DNA of 64,000 nucleotides. Source: Acidobacteriota bacterium (lineage in GTDB: Bacteria > Acidobacteriota > Terriglobia > Terriglobales > Acidobacteriaceae). A program made the position numbers and the translations under genes. Shown piece after piece: positions 19,391-28,942 of the stretch; position 1 is the first letter of the stretch; every line of letters starts with the position of its first letter. The notes beneath the pieces were generated by a model that was not told the origin of the DNA, did no database searches, and saw only the letters and a program-made list of their open reading frames with translations. The stretch is taken from positions 124,001-188,000 of the forward strand of contig JABCZI010000005.1 of NCBI GenBank assembly GCA_013289765.1, in the 5' to 3' direction.

Positions 19391-20533
19391 ATGTCGAGCG
19401 TTACAAGTACCCTCGGCCCGAAAGGCTTGGAAGGCGTAGTCGCCACCTCTTCCACCATTTGTTATATCGATGGCGACCGCGGCGTGCTTGCTTACCGGGG
19501 CATTGATATTCACGAACTTGCCGATCATTCCAGCTTTGAAGAGACTTGCTACCTGTTGTGGTTCGGCCGCTTACCGAATCAGAGTGAGTTGAAGGACCTG
19601 AAGGAACGGCTGGCTCAGGAGCGTCACCTGGATCCGGCGATCATTGGATTACTGCGCAGCGTTCCCAGTTCCGCCCTGCCCATGGATGTCATGCGTACGG
19701 CGGTTTCCGCGCTAGGCATTTACGATGCGGACGAAAAGAATAACGACCATGATGCGAACGTCCGCAAAGCCATCCGGTTGACGTCTCAGATTCCAATGCT
19801 AGTTGCCGCCTATGATCGGATTCGCAAGGGTAAGCCGGTGGTCGAGGCCGATCGTTCGATGTCACATTCCGGCAACTTCTTGTGGCAACTAAACGGAACC
19901 AAGCCTTCCTCTACAGCCGAGCGTGCCCTCGATATTGCTTTGATTCTGCATGCGGACCATGAATTAAATGCGTCCACATTTGCGGCGCGCGTGACTGCTG
20001 CAACTTTATCGGATATGCATTCTGCAATTACCTCGGCCATCGGAGCCTTGAAGGGACCGCTGCACGGGGGTGCGAACGAGGCAGTCTTCCGAATATTGGA
20101 TGCGATTTATCGCAAGAAGGCTGATCCCGTCGAGCATATCCGCGAAATGCTGGCTCAGAAGAAAAAAGTTCCCGGTTTTGGTCATCGCGTGTATCACACC
20201 GAAGATCCACGGGCAACGCACCTGCGCGCGATGTCGCGCGATCTGGGCCAATCCAGCGGGCAGCCGCAGTGGTATGAGATGTCGGAAAAAATCGAGGCAT
20301 TCGTGAGGGCGGAGAAGAAGTTGAATGCCAACGTCGATTTTTACTCGGCGTCTACTTATCACGTGCTGGGTATCGATGAAGATATGTTCACGCCGGTATT
20401 CGCAGTCTCGCGCATCAGCGGGTGGGCAGCCCATGTCATCGAGCAACTCGACGACAACCGGCTGATTCGTCCGCGTGCCGATTATCAAGGACCGGAGTAT
20501 CCCAGTCACTACGTCGCGATTGAGAAACGCTGA
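19391..20533 (+). CDS. gltA: citrate synthase (or 2-methylcitrate synthase)
   Basis: Condenses acetyl-CoA (or propionyl-CoA) with oxaloacetate. Catalytic residues are visible: His in LHADHELNAST, His in GPLHGGANEAV and Asp in NVDFYSA, plus FGHRVYHTEDPRA of the oxaloacetate site. At 380 residues it is the short type II-like form of Gram-positives and archaea, which also includes PrpC; the sequence does not separate the two. ATG 19391 gives the usual short N-terminus; the open frame runs on upstream without support. It is divergently arranged with the S46 peptidase gene over 235 nt. Confidence 0.93.
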   Translation: MSSVTSTLGPKGLEGVVATSSTICYIDGDRGVLAYRGIDIHELADHSSFEETCYLLWFGRLPNQSELKDLKERLAQERHLDPAIIGLLRSVPSSALPMDVMRTAVSALGIYDADEKNNDHDANVRKAIRLTSQIPMLVAAYDRIRKGKPVVEADRSMSHSGNFLWQLNGTKPSSTAERALDIALILHADHELNASTFAARVTAATLSDMHSAITSAIGALKGPLHGGANEAVFRILDAIYRKKADPVEHIREMLAQKKKVPGFGHRVYHTEDPRATHLRAMSRDLGQSSGQPQWYEMSEKIEAFVRAEKKLNANVDFYSASTYHVLGIDEDMFTPVFAVSRISGWAAHVIEQLDDNRLIRPRADYQGPEYPSHYVAIEKR

Positions 20534-20590
20534 TCTCTCGCCCTCAATGAATTGCAGGGTTCGGATTACAAAAGCTTGTAGAATAGTAGC

Positions 20591-21760
20591 GTGATCAGCC
20601 GGATTTACCTGGACAATAACTCCACAACGCCCGTTCTTCCCGGGGTGGCTGACGCTATGCGTCCGTATTTTGGCGAGACCTTTGGCAACGCCTCGTCGAT
20701 CCACCACCATGGCCAGGAGACGCGGGCTGCGGTCGAGCGCGCGCGAGATTCTGTGGCCTTATTGTTGGGCTGCCGGCCCGCGGAGATCGTGTTCACCAGC
20801 GGTGGCACCGAGAGCGACAATCTGGCAATCGCGGGGCTAGCTTTGGCGGGTGACCACATTATCACCTCCACCATTGAGCATCACGCCGTGTTGCAGGCCT
20901 GCAAGCATCTGGGGGAAACGGGATGCGACGTAACCTATTTGCCGGTGGATGGCCGCGGACTGGTCGATCCCGATGAGTTGCGGCGTGCACTGAGGCCGCA
21001 TACAAAACTGATTTCGATCATGCTGGCAAATAATGAAACCGGAGTGTTGCAGCCGGTAGAGGAAATCGGAAAAATTGCTGCTGAGGCTGAAGTCTTTTTT
21101 CATACTGACGCAGTGCAAGCTGCAGGCAAGGTTCCGATCGACGTAGAGCGGATTGGCTGTCATGCGCTTTCGATTTCCGGCCACAAGATGCATGCACCGC
21201 AGGGAGTGGGCGCACTGTATGTGCGGAGACGGACCCGCCTTCAGCCGCTATTTTATGGAGGGCGGCATGAACGGTCCCGGCGTGCGGGAACTGAGAATGT
21301 TCCGGGAATCGTTGCGCTGGGCAAAGCCGCAGAGTTGACGATAGAAGGTTTCGAGCGGGGGGATGATAAGAAAATGTCCTCCCTGCGCGACCGCTTGCAG
21401 CAAGGAATTCGGGCGCAGGTCGAAGACGCGGGAGTAAACGGCGACGGGGCACCGCGCGTTCCCAATACTACAAACATTTATTTTGACCATATTGAAGGTG
21501 AGTCTTTGGTGATTGCGCTCGATCTAAAGGGATTGGCCGTGTCGACGGGGTCCGCATGTTCATCGGGTGCGATTGAACCGTCGCATGTGCTTACTGCGAT
21601 GGGATTGCGCGCCGATCGAGCGCGCGCCAGCATACGCTTTAGTCTGGGTAAACAGAATACGGCGGAAGACGTTGACCTCGCGCTTGCGTTAGTTCCAGAG
21701 ACCGTAGCGCGGTTGCGGGAGTTGTCGCCGGCGTATAGAAAGACAGCAATCAGCAGTTAG
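20591..21760 (+). CDS. iscS: cysteine desulfurase (IscS/NifS family)
   Basis: PLP enzyme that takes sulfur from cysteine and forms a persulfide for iron-sulfur clusters or tRNA thiolation. It starts IYLDNNSTTP, has TSGGTESDN, the PLP Lys in SISGHKMHAPQG, and the reactive Cys in STGSACSSG with the long loop of the IscS/NifS group. 389 residues, GTG start. The next gene is mnmA, 79 nt downstream on the same strand, so tRNA 2-thiouridine synthesis is a likely use; there are no isc or suf scaffold genes here. Confidence 0.92.
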   Translation: MISRIYLDNNSTTPVLPGVADAMRPYFGETFGNASSIHHHGQETRAAVERARDSVALLLGCRPAEIVFTSGGTESDNLAIAGLALAGDHIITSTIEHHAVLQACKHLGETGCDVTYLPVDGRGLVDPDELRRALRPHTKLISIMLANNETGVLQPVEEIGKIAAEAEVFFHTDAVQAAGKVPIDVERIGCHALSISGHKMHAPQGVGALYVRRRTRLQPLFYGGRHERSRRAGTENVPGIVALGKAAELTIEGFERGDDKKMSSLRDRLQQGIRAQVEDAGVNGDGAPRVPNTTNIYFDHIEGESLVIALDLKGLAVSTGSACSSGAIEPSHVLTAMGLRADRARASIRFSLGKQNTAEDVDLALALVPETVARLRELSPAYRKTAISS

Positions 21761-21829
21761 TATTTAGCCGTGCTCAGGCGTGTAAATCGCGGCGAATCTC
21801 TAGTGGCTGATTGCGAATTGCTAACTGCT
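21752..21829. repeat. 9-bp inverted repeat between iscS and mnmA
   Basis: AGCAGTTAG (21752-21760, overlapping the iscS stop) and CTAACTGCT (21821-21829) are perfect inverted copies; related AATCAGC/GCTGATT words lie inside. It nearly fills the intergenic gap and has no T-run. Confidence 0.45.
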
Positions 21830-21839
21830 CCAATAAAAC

Positions 21840-22952
21840 ATGCCAAAGCCCCAAACCATCGCCGTAGCCATGTCGGGAGGAGTCGATTCCTCCGCCGTCG
21901 CTGCCATGCTGCGCGCCGAAGGGCATAACATTATCGGCCTGACCATGCAGCTCTGGAACCAGCGGCGGCTCGCCGGACACGAGGGCATGCCCGAGCAAGT
22001 AACCGGCCGCTGCTGCTCGCTCGACGATGTCTACGATGCCCGACGCGTCGCCGAGCACATCGGCATTCCCTATTACGTGGTGAATCACGAAGAACGCTTC
22101 GAGCGGGACGTGGTGCGCCCGTTCGTTGCCGAGTATCTTTCGGGACGAACGCCGATCCCATGCAGCCTCTGCAACAATCATTTGAAGTTCGATCAGCTCC
22201 TCATAGTCGCGCAGCAGATTGGCGCCGATTGCGTTGCCACCGGCCATTACGCTCGGGTCGAGTATGACAACACGCGGGAACGCTGGTTACTAAAGCGTCC
22301 CGCCGATCGCAGCAAGGATCAGACTTATTTTCTGTTCGGGCTCACCCAGGAACAGCTCAGCCGGACTTTATTTCCCCTGGGCGGAATGACCAAGCCTGAA
22401 GTTCGCGAGTTGGCACGCAAGCAGGGCCTTGCTCTGGCCGAAAAGCCGGACTCCCAGGAAATCTGCTTCGTCCCCGGCGGTGACTATAAGCGTTTCATCG
22501 ATGCCTACCTTGCCGAGCGTGGCGAGGCTCTGCCCGATACTGCAGGCGAATTGGTGACCGCTAGCGGAGAAGTAATCGGCGAGCACAGCGGCATTCATAA
22601 CTTCACCGTTGGTCAGCGCAAGGGCCTGGGCGTAGCAACCGGTTCGCCCCTCTACGTGATCGAGATCAATGGAGCTGACAAGCAAGTGATTGTTGGAAGT
22701 GACAAACATCTATATTCGAAAACGCTTCTCGCCCGGCGCGTGAATCTGATATCGGTGGAGGAGTTGCGCGAACCGATCCGAATATCTGTGAAGATCCGCC
22801 ACCGTCACGAGCCTGCGGCCGGTATGCTCGAAAAGATTGGCGGAGATGAAGTCCGCGTCACGTTCGATGAGGCGCAGCGTGCAATCACTCCTGGTCAGGC
22901 TGCGGTATTCTACGATGGCGACCTGGTCGTCGGCGGGGCTTGGATCGCGTAG
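21840..22952 (+). CDS. mnmA: tRNA-specific 2-thiouridylase MnmA
   Basis: Thiolates U34 of Lys, Glu and Gln tRNAs, using sulfur from a cysteine desulfurase. The ATP pyrophosphatase loop is AMSGGVDSSAVAA near residue 10; the catalytic Cys lies in TPIPCSLCNNHLKF and the second, persulfide Cys in SQEICFVPGGDY. GQRKGLGVATGSPLYV near 260 marks the central domain. 370 residues, standard length. It follows the desulfurase gene, which forms a logical sulfur relay pair. Confidence 0.97.
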   Translation: MPKPQTIAVAMSGGVDSSAVAAMLRAEGHNIIGLTMQLWNQRRLAGHEGMPEQVTGRCCSLDDVYDARRVAEHIGIPYYVVNHEERFERDVVRPFVAEYLSGRTPIPCSLCNNHLKFDQLLIVAQQIGADCVATGHYARVEYDNTRERWLLKRPADRSKDQTYFLFGLTQEQLSRTLFPLGGMTKPEVRELARKQGLALAEKPDSQEICFVPGGDYKRFIDAYLAERGEALPDTAGELVTASGEVIGEHSGIHNFTVGQRKGLGVATGSPLYVIEINGADKQVIVGSDKHLYSKTLLARRVNLISVEELREPIRISVKIRHRHEPAAGMLEKIGGDEVRVTFDEAQRAITPGQAAVFYDGDLVVGGAWIA

Positions 22953-22962
22953 ACGTAATGGG

Positions 22963-23427
22963 TCAGGCGCGACTGGGCCACAGTTGCGCCACGGCTAACG
23001 CCACCGCAATTCCCAGCGACACTTCCACGAAGCGATGCAAGGCCACGATCCAGGCCGGATGCTGGTGCGCGACCAACAAAACGATGCTCAGCGTAATCGC
23101 TGCAAAACGATAAGCACCGCTCAATCGAAGCAGCGCGCAGAGTGCTCCACAGAGGAAAATCGCGACCGCATACACCAACGTACCGGAGGAAAAAAATGTG
23201 GCGATCAGCGCCCCTACGGCTGCTCCCAAGGCAGTGCCGGCAAAACGCTGCCAGGCGAGCGTCCTCGGATTGATCGTCGACTGAATGATAACAATGGCTG
23301 AAATCGGTGCCCAGTAAAACTCAGGAAGCTTCAGTAAGCGAGCGAGCAGCAAAGACACTACCGCTGCAATTGTGGTTCGAGCCGCGTCCAGAAGGGTATG
23401 AAACATCAACTTGTAGGAGTTTGTCAT
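22963..23427 (-). CDS. FUSC-like membrane protein
   Basis: Small integral membrane protein of about 154 residues with four to five hydrophobic segments; FYWAPISAIVIIQSTINPR and RFAGTALGAAVGALIATFF match the FUSC/aromatic-acid-exporter fold (half-size, lacking a cytosolic domain). Start set at 23427 (MTNSYKLMF); the open frame continues to 23538 with a basic, unlikely N-terminus. It converges on mnmA with a 10-nt gap. The transported compound is unknown. Confidence 0.75.
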   Translation of the reverse strand: MTNSYKLMFHTLLDAARTTIAAVVSLLLARLLKLPEFYWAPISAIVIIQSTINPRTLAWQRFAGTALGAAVGALIATFFSSGTLVYAVAIFLCGALCALLRLSGAYRFAAITLSIVLLVAHQHPAWIVALHRFVEVSLGIAVALAVAQLWPSRA

Positions 23428-23655
23428 CTCGAAGTCGCACGTTGCTTTTCGGCGCCCGCTGAGCAAGTGTAGTAGGTTTCGAGATTTGCAGCGTAAAAGG
23501 CGTACCGTGTTTTCTCGTCGTCGGACAGGATACGTCACTCATTCGTGACGATCTGGAGGTGTTCCGCCAGCAACGGAAAGGCATCATTCGCGCTGCACTC
23601 TGGTTACTTGCGACCATCCCAATCTTGCAGTGAAATTGTCATTACGGAGGGACAC

Positions 23656-24045
23656 ATGGGCCGCGTATTCGGTTTTATCAGCGTCGTTATCGTAATGGCG
23701 ATCGGATTGTACATTTTTTCCAAGCAGGCACAGAGTTCTTCTGCTGCGGCTGGGGCGAACAGCCCGCAAGCTGCTATCAACATTACGGGTGTAAAGAGCG
23801 ATCTGATCAGTATCGCCACCAGTGAGCGTCGATATTTCGCTTCCGAAGGGAAATATGCCTCTCTTGACGAGCTGATCTCTGCCAACTACGTTACGATGGC
23901 CCGCCAACGCCCACCATACACCTACGAAGTAGAGATTAGTTCGACTGGCTTCCGCGTCGTCGCTACCCGTTCCGGTGAGAACACCTCCTGCACGCCCGGA
24001 CGCCTGTCGGTTGATGAAAACATGGAGTTCCAAACGTCCGAGTAA
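23656..24045 (+). CDS. small secreted protein with pilin-like C-terminal domain
   Basis: A 129-residue protein with one N-terminal membrane helix (FGFISVVIVMAIGLYIF) followed by a region resembling the globular part of acidobacterial type IV pilin-like proteins: ATSERRYFASEGKYASLDEL, then PPYTYEVEISSTGFRVVATR. There is no prepilin peptidase site ahead of the helix. RBS GGAGGG 5 nt before ATG. Function unknown. The similar C-terminal pattern in the 55531-56517 protein suggests a shared domain family. Confidence 0.75.
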   Translation: MGRVFGFISVVIVMAIGLYIFSKQAQSSSAAAGANSPQAAINITGVKSDLISIATSERRYFASEGKYASLDELISANYVTMARQRPPYTYEVEISSTGFRVVATRSGENTSCTPGRLSVDENMEFQTSE

Positions 24046-24129
24046 GCCGGCGGAGCGTGTCGAGGAACTGATTTGCCACTCCAGAATGCGGTGTAAACTG
24101 CCTAGCAGAGCACCTGGAGCGACGAACGA

Positions 24130-25005
24130 ATGAAGAATGCCAAGCTGGCAAAATCCTACCGCATTGATGACGGCAAGCATTTTCGATTAAAAGATTTCGA
24201 TCCCGCCGATATAGGGCACTGGCACTCGGAAGATGCCGCTCGCGAGAAACTGCAGGAGGATATTGCGCGGATGGCCGACCTGCAGGACAAGCTGTACGCT
24301 CAGGATCGGTGGTCGGTGCTACTGATCTTTCAGGCCATGGATGCGGCTGGTAAAGATGGCACCATCAAGCACGTCATGTCAGGCGTGAATCCCGAAGGCG
24401 TCCAGGTACATTCATTCAAAGCGCCATCGGAAGCGGAGCTGCAACACGACTTTCTGTGGCGAACGACAGTGCCGCTGCCGGAGCGCGGGCACATCGGAAT
24501 CTTTAACCGGTCTTATTATGAAGAGGTGTTGGTTGTGCGGGTCCATCCCAAGTTGCTGGAGAATGAGAGAATCCCATCTTCGCTGGTGACCAAGAATATC
24601 TGGGAGGAACGTTACGAAGATATTTCTTGCTTCGAGCGGCATCTGGAGAGAAACGGAACCGTGATCCGGAAGTTCTTCCTGCACCTTTCGAAGAAAGAGC
24701 AGAAGCGGCGTTTCCTGGCACGGCTGGAAACACCTGACAAGAACTGGAAATTCTCGGCAGACGATATTCGGGAGCGCGAGTGTTGGGATGACTATCAACA
24801 GGCTTACGAGCAGATGATCCGCCATACGACAACGAAGAATGCCCCGTGGTACGTTGTTCCCGCGGACAATAAATGGTTTACGCATTTGGTGGTTGCGGCG
24901 GCGATCGTGGAAACCCTGGAAGATATGGAACTTGCGTACCCAGAGGTTGATGCCGCGAAAAGCAAGGAACTCGAGGTCGCTCGCAAACTGCTTCTGAAAA
25001 AATGA
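24130..25005 (+). CDS. ppk2: polyphosphate kinase 2 family protein
   Basis: Transfers phosphate between polyphosphate and a nucleotide. Walker A is FQAMDAAGKDG near residue 75; FNRSYYEEVLVVRVHP carries the conserved R-Y-Y lid region and NKWFTHLVVAAAIVETL closes the domain. 291 residues fits single-domain PPK2 enzymes (class I or III; not resolved). ATG 24130 with GGAG ten bases upstream. No pap or ppx gene beside it; it appears to be transcribed alone. Confidence 0.92.
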   Translation: MKNAKLAKSYRIDDGKHFRLKDFDPADIGHWHSEDAAREKLQEDIARMADLQDKLYAQDRWSVLLIFQAMDAAGKDGTIKHVMSGVNPEGVQVHSFKAPSEAELQHDFLWRTTVPLPERGHIGIFNRSYYEEVLVVRVHPKLLENERIPSSLVTKNIWEERYEDISCFERHLERNGTVIRKFFLHLSKKEQKRRFLARLETPDKNWKFSADDIRERECWDDYQQAYEQMIRHTTTKNAPWYVVPADNKWFTHLVVAAAIVETLEDMELAYPEVDAAKSKELEVARKLLLKK

Positions 25006-25132
25006 GACTGGTGAACTGCAACCAAGTTTGCAAGCTCGCTTTCCAATTCAACCCGTTCGGCATTACCATAACAACGATTCGCTGCGACGATTCACTTCGG
25101 TAAACTCTTCTTCACAACGGGGACAGACGAAC

Positions 25133-28100
25133 ATGGGCGTTCAAATCTGGTTTAGCACTTTTGGAAAGATGTCGAAGTGGTTGCCGCTATGGCTGGCAAT
25201 ACTAGTGCTTTTGACGCAGAGCGCAGTTTTTGCCCAGACCAAACCGCAACGGCAATCGAAGGCGGTGAAGTCCAACCAATCTGCTACACCTGCGACCACT
25301 CCTGCCACGGAAGAAAAACTCGTTGCGGAAGAAGAGTCCAGCAAGCCCGAAGATAAGCCCTTCAAAGGGATGAAGTATCGCCTTATCGGTCCCTTCCGCG
25401 GCGGGCGTTCGCTAACCGCGGCTGGAATTCCCGGCGATCTGACAACCTATTATTTCGGCGCGACAGGCGGCGGGGTATGGAAGTCAACCGATGGCGCCAT
25501 GACCTGGTCGCCCGTCTTCGACAAACAGGGAACTGGAGATATTGGCAGCCTGGCCGTCGCTAATTCCGATCACAACACGATTTACGTCGGCACCGGAGAG
25601 GCTTGCCTGCGCGGCAATATTTCTCAGGGCGACGGAATCTATAAATCTTTGGACGCCGGTAAGACATGGAAGAATGTCGGCCTGCACGACAGCCGAGCTA
25701 TCGGCAAAGTCATCGTCAACCCGAATAATCCTGACATCGTTTTTGCAGCTGCTCTCGGCCATCCTTATGGGCCAAATACCGAGCGCGGAATTTTCCGCAC
25801 AATTGATGGTGGCAAAACCTGGGAGAAAGTTCTCTATAAGGACGAAAATACCGGAGGCGTCGACGTTGCATTCGATCCTCGCAATCCCAACATTCTTTTT
25901 GCTGCGCTGTGGCAGGTGCGGCGTAGTTCATGGAACATGAACGACGGCGGGCAGGGAAGCGGGCTGTATCGCTCGGCTGACGGCGGCACAACGTGGAAGC
26001 GGCTGGAAGAACATGGTCTACCGAAGGGTCCGTACGGCCGCATTGGGCTGGCTGTCGCGGCAAACTCGGATCGGGTGTACGCGCTGGTGGAGGCACGTAA
26101 TCCGGATGGCGGATTGTATCGTTCCGACGATGGAGGCGAGACTTGGGACTTCGTCAATCCCAGCCACAGTCTCTGGCAGCGGCCTTGGTATTACATGCAC
26201 ATCATTGCCGATCCGAGAGACGAAAACGTTGTCTACATCATGAATGTGGAAGCCTTCAAATCAACCGACGGCGGCCATCTTTTTAATAAGATAAAAGTAC
26301 CGCATGGGGACAATCACGGTTTATGGATCGATCCCAGCGATACGAGGCGGATGATCGCATCCAACGATGGGGGCGTGACAGTAAGTTTGGATGGCGGCAA
26401 GAACTGGACGCGCGAAGACAATCAACCCACCGCGCAGTTCTACCATGTCATTACTGACGGTGCTTGGCCCTATCGTGTCTATGGCTCGCAACAGGACTCC
26501 GGAACGGTGGCCATTGCCAGTCGGAGTGATGAGGGTTCGATTGACCGTCAGGACTGGTATGACGTAGGTGGAGGCGAGGCTGGTTACATCGCGCCCTATC
26601 CGCCGGATCCGAATGTTGTCTATGCCGCGGATTACCAGGGAAACATCACCCGCTACGACCGGCACATTGGGCAAGTGAAATCTATCACTGAGCAGCCGGA
26701 ACTTTCGGATGCCCTGGGGGCGGGTGTTCTTGAGCATCGTTTCCAGTGGACCGCGCCTGTGGTGATTTCTCCAAACGATCCCAACACGCTCTATCACGCA
26801 GGCGAGCGGCTGTTCAAGACCACGGATGGCGGAGTGCATTGGCAGGCAATCAGTCCGGACCTCACGCGTAACGATAAGAGCAAGCAGCAGCCTTCGGGTG
26901 GCGAGATTACGCTCGATGACACCGGCACCGAATACTACGACACCATCTTCGCTGTCGCTGAGTCGCCCATCGCGAAAGGCTTGATCTGGGTGGGCACCGA
27001 TGACGGTCTGATCCAAATTACTCGCGACGAAGGAAAGAACTGGACCAACGTGACGCCAAAAGATATGCCGGAGTGGAGCCGCGTCAGCCAGATCGACGCT
27101 TCATCGCTCGATGCCGGCACAGCCTATGTTGCCGTCGATCGCCATCAGAACGACGATCTGAAGCCCTACGTCTACAAAACTACTGACTACGGGAAAACCT
27201 GGACCAAGCTCACCAACGGAATTCCCGAGGGTAGTTTCGTTCGCGCGGTTCGCGAAGATCCGAAGAAGCGCGGTCTGCTCTACGCTGGAACAGAGGGCGG
27301 AGTCTATGTTTCTTTCAACGATGGAGCGGATTGGCGCCCACTCAAACTGAACCTGCCAGCTACGCCGGTTCACGACCTCATTGTCAAAGATAACGATCTT
27401 ATTGTGGCGACTCACGGTCGTGCGTTTTGGATTCTGGACGACATCAGCCCGTTGCGCCAGTTCAGCGACGATGTGCAGAAGAAGGCGGTACATCTTTATA
27501 CTCCGGGGCCGGCTTACCGTATTCAGGCTGGAGCGGATGGCGAACATCATCCTTCCAAGCGAACTGGGCAGAATCCGTCCGCTGGAGCAGTAATTTATTT
27601 CTATCTGGCGGATGCTCCGAAGGCGGGGACAGAAACGAAACTTGAGATTCTGGATGCTTCTGGAAAGACGATTCGCAAATATTCGAGTATCGAGACAAAA
27701 GCGCTCGACGAGCCACCGGATCCAGACGACAAGAAGCCGGAAAAAGAAATCAAACCCGAGGGCGGGTTGAACCGCTTCGTGTGGGATTTGCGTTATGAGG
27801 AAGCGCATCGCGTTCCGGGTTACTATCTCTGGGAATACGGCGGGGGAGCGAAAGGCCCGGTGGCCGCGCCGGGGAAATATCAAGTGCGTCTTACGGTAGG
27901 AGGAGAGAGTCAGGTTGCGCTGCTTGAGGTGAAATTGGATCCTCGGGTAAAAGTGGGCGAGGAAGATTTGGCGCAACAATTCGCCATGCAAATGCAACTT
28001 CATGACCAGCTCAACACTGTGTACGACGCGGTGAATCAAATTCAAGACGTGCGGTCGCAAATCGCCGGGCTGAAGCGGCGGCTGCCGCAAAATGCCAGCG

Positions 28101-28462
28101 CCAAGACGATTGCGGTTTCAGCTGACGATCTGGAGAAAAAACTGATAGCTGTCCGCGATCAGCTGGTCAACCTGACCATTAGCGCGAATGAAGATTCGCT
28201 TGCCTACCCGCCGCAACTCGACGCCAGGTTGGCGTATCTTGCGATGGACCTCGGAACAGCGGACTCTGCTCCCACACAAGCCGAACAGCTTCAATTCGAG
28301 AAGCTGAAACGGCAAACAACGGAGTTGTTGGGGCGCTGGGAGGATTTGCAAAGCCACGACCTTGCAACCTTCCGGAAACTGACTGCTGAAAGCAGCTTAT
28401 CGACCGTAGTGGTGCCTCCTGCAGGCCGAGTGGGAGAATCGGAAAATACCGAGAGTCACTAG
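25133..28462 (+). CDS. secreted Asp-box/sortilin-type beta-propeller protein
   Basis: A large exported protein of 1109 residues (start at 25133) with a signal peptide ending in QSAVFAQ. The bulk is a double propeller built from BNR/Asp-box repeats such as STDGAMTW, SLDAGKTW, TIDGGKTW, SADGGTTW and SDDGGETW. The C-terminal 250 residues form a separate region with FVWDLRYEEAHRVPGYYLWEYG, a fibronectin-like PGKYQVRLTV strand, and a helical end. It resembles the Vps10/sortilin-domain proteins that are common in Acidobacteriota and often annotated as glycosyl hydrolases; no catalytic residues were recognised. A later ATG at 25169 would start exactly at the hydrophobic segment, but its purine tract directly abuts the start. 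Confidence 0.8.
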   Translation: MGVQIWFSTFGKMSKWLPLWLAILVLLTQSAVFAQTKPQRQSKAVKSNQSATPATTPATEEKLVAEEESSKPEDKPFKGMKYRLIGPFRGGRSLTAAGIPGDLTTYYFGATGGGVWKSTDGAMTWSPVFDKQGTGDIGSLAVANSDHNTIYVGTGEACLRGNISQGDGIYKSLDAGKTWKNVGLHDSRAIGKVIVNPNNPDIVFAAALGHPYGPNTERGIFRTIDGGKTWEKVLYKDENTGGVDVAFDPRNPNILFAALWQVRRSSWNMNDGGQGSGLYRSADGGTTWKRLEEHGLPKGPYGRIGLAVAANSDRVYALVEARNPDGGLYRSDDGGETWDFVNPSHSLWQRPWYYMHIIADPRDENVVYIMNVEAFKSTDGGHLFNKIKVPHGDNHGLWIDPSDTRRMIASNDGGVTVSLDGGKNWTREDNQPTAQFYHVITDGAWPYRVYGSQQDSGTVAIASRSDEGSIDRQDWYDVGGGEAGYIAPYPPDPNVVYAADYQGNITRYDRHIGQVKSITEQPELSDALGAGVLEHRFQWTAPVVISPNDPNTLYHAGERLFKTTDGGVHWQAISPDLTRNDKSKQQPSGGEITLDDTGTEYYDTIFAVAESPIAKGLIWVGTDDGLIQITRDEGKNWTNVTPKDMPEWSRVSQIDASSLDAGTAYVAVDRHQNDDLKPYVYKTTDYGKTWTKLTNGIPEGSFVRAVREDPKKRGLLYAGTEGGVYVSFNDGADWRPLKLNLPATPVHDLIVKDNDLIVATHGRAFWILDDISPLRQFSDDVQKKAVHLYTPGPAYRIQAGADGEHHPSKRTGQNPSAGAVIYFYLADAPKAGTETKLEILDASGKTIRKYSSIETKALDEPPDPDDKKPEKEIKPEGGLNRFVWDLRYEEAHRVPGYYLWEYGGGAKGPVAAPGKYQVRLTVGGESQVALLEVKLDPRVKVGEEDLAQQFAMQMQLHDQLNTVYDAVNQIQDVRSQIAGLKRRLPQNASAKTIAVSADDLEKKLIAVRDQLVNLTISANEDSLAYPPQLDARLAYLAMDLGTADSAPTQAEQLQFEKLKRQTTELLGRWEDLQSHDLATFRKLTAESSLSTVVVPPAGRVGESENTESH

Positions 28463-28942
28463 GAGTGGCGTTCACGGAAGAGAACCTGTGAGCGCCGCTT
28501 GTGTGGAATCATTTCGGAGGCATTACCCTATTACTTCCGTGCCATGGAAATGGCACTGTCGAGCCTTGTCCGGCCGATTGCCCGCTGCTATCTTGCCGAT
28601 AGTGATGCTGATCCTCCCCTGTGGTGATTGCGGAGTGGATGACATTGGGGGTGTGTATGAGGTTTATGCATCTGTGTTATGCGGCTCTAGGCTTCGCAGT
28701 GGCTCGTTGGGTATTTAATCGGCAGCCCGTGGCTGATCCGGTTGCGCGTTTGCGATCTTCGGGTCTCCTGTAGAACGGGCTGGGCGCCCGGCCTGTTGCG
28801 CCTTCATCTCGTGAGCGCGCGCCCGCTTTACCTCTTGCTTGTATTTCCTTCCACGCGCGGATGCGATTACTAAAGTTCTCCTGGTAATCTCCGTTTCGCT
28901 GTCTACTCTCACTACAATCGCGTTAGGACCCCTGGCGCATAC
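28463..28942. other. 480-nt gap without a supported gene
   Basis: I see no convincing gene. GTGCCAT and ATGGCAC (28539-28556) form a 7-bp hairpin with a 4-nt loop but no T-run. A 65-codon basic reading frame on the minus strand (28715-28912, GTG start, no RBS) has no recognisable homology and is probably spurious. TACAAT at 28913-28918 could be the -10 of the next gene, with no clear -35. Confidence 0.5.

Noticed and set aside
28715-28912. 65-codon minus-strand frame in the 28.5-28.9 kb gap
   Set aside because: No Shine-Dalgarno, no homology recognised and high Arg/Ala/Gln content typical of random high-GC frames.
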